Origin: Ichthyophthirius multifiliis
Lineage: Eukaryota > Ciliophora > Oligohymenophorea > Hymenostomatida
Assembly (NCBI RefSeq): GCF_000220395.1
Contig: NW_004086104.1
Span: 1 to 36,959, forward strand
Reading direction: 5' to 3'
DNA length: 36,959 nt
Under the pieces are notes generated by a model. That model was not told the DNA's origin. It did no database searches and saw only the letters and a list, made by a program, of their open reading frames with translations. The position numbers were made by a program, and so were the translations under genes. Positions within the stretch are counted from its first letter, which is position 1. Each line of letters starts with the position of its first letter. Positions 36,955-36,959 of the stretch are shown here, piece after piece.

Positions 36955-36959
36955 TCATA
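34353..36959 (-). mobile_element. Non-LTR retrotransposon (LINE), APE endonuclease plus reverse transcriptase, cut by window edge
   Basis: Minus-strand element copy. Moving from the right edge, an APE-type endonuclease (NIRSIYNKK, IILLCEIW, the GGG-VSIF turn, IFGDFN, SNHKYL) is followed by a linker and a reverse transcriptase (RPIIIQSPIRKLMEL, QSGFIENLGTEINLY, GVLFIDLKNAFDTV, QGVPQGSIISPALFN, FYADDIAIFF, KYIGIIID), ending at TGA 34353-34355. This order is that of APE-class LINEs, which copy RNA into a nicked genomic site. There is no RNase H or zinc-knuckle visible. TAA/TAG are used as Gln throughout, as in the host genes. The 5' end, any first ORF and the 3' tail are not in view or not resolved. 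Confidence 0.93.

Overview
The window comes from a ciliate nuclear genome, most likely an oligohymenophorean (the wider group of Tetrahymena, Ichthyophthirius and Pseudocohnilembus). The DNA is extremely AT-rich. Every recognisable gene is riddled with in-frame TAA and TAG codons at positions where glutamine or a neutral residue fits, and ends at TGA. Read with TAA/TAG = Gln and TGA as the only stop, the genes open into full-length conserved proteins. Most introns are short (about 40-75 bp), very AT-rich and GT...AG; a few are 140-190 bp. Standard-code reading frames here are mostly shadows.

Left third (1-14.4 kb), signalling genes: an ATG1/ULK-like protein kinase (391-2748, minus); an unrecognised candidate (4314-4775, plus); a small two-exon unknown gene (5710-6137, minus); a pseudokinase with a poly-Gln tract and a C2-like tail (6832-9027, minus); a B-box/coiled-coil/beta-propeller protein with an apparent one-base frame slip (9912-12022, plus); and a PH-domain plus CAMK-like kinase with several short introns (12563-14408, minus).

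Middle (14.7-24.7 kb): a secreted lectin-like protein with a fibre-like N-terminal stalk (14688-15844, plus); a 3.3 kb gene-poor stretch holding a weak candidate gene and a possible histidine-kinase relic; peroxisomal acyl-CoA oxidase (19173-21245, plus); the SWI/SNF core subunit SNF5 (21662-22672, minus); and the ribosome-biogenesis WD40 protein SOF1/DCAF13 (23349-24739, plus), divergent from SNF5.

Right third (25-37 kb): a roughly 5 kb intron-rich coiled-coil giant (24970-30036, minus); the DEAD-box helicase RRP3/DDX47 (31791-33864, plus), which shows several single-base frame irregularities; and a non-LTR retrotransposon (LINE) with an APE endonuclease and reverse transcriptase, running off the right edge on the minus strand. 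The LINE also uses TAA/TAG as Gln, so it is adapted to this nucleus.

SOF1/DCAF13 and RRP3/DDX47 both act in small-subunit rRNA processing and lie within 10 kb of each other. Otherwise the genes look like ordinary independent nuclear units, with no operon-like arrangement. No tRNA, rRNA, CRISPR array or telomere repeat was seen.
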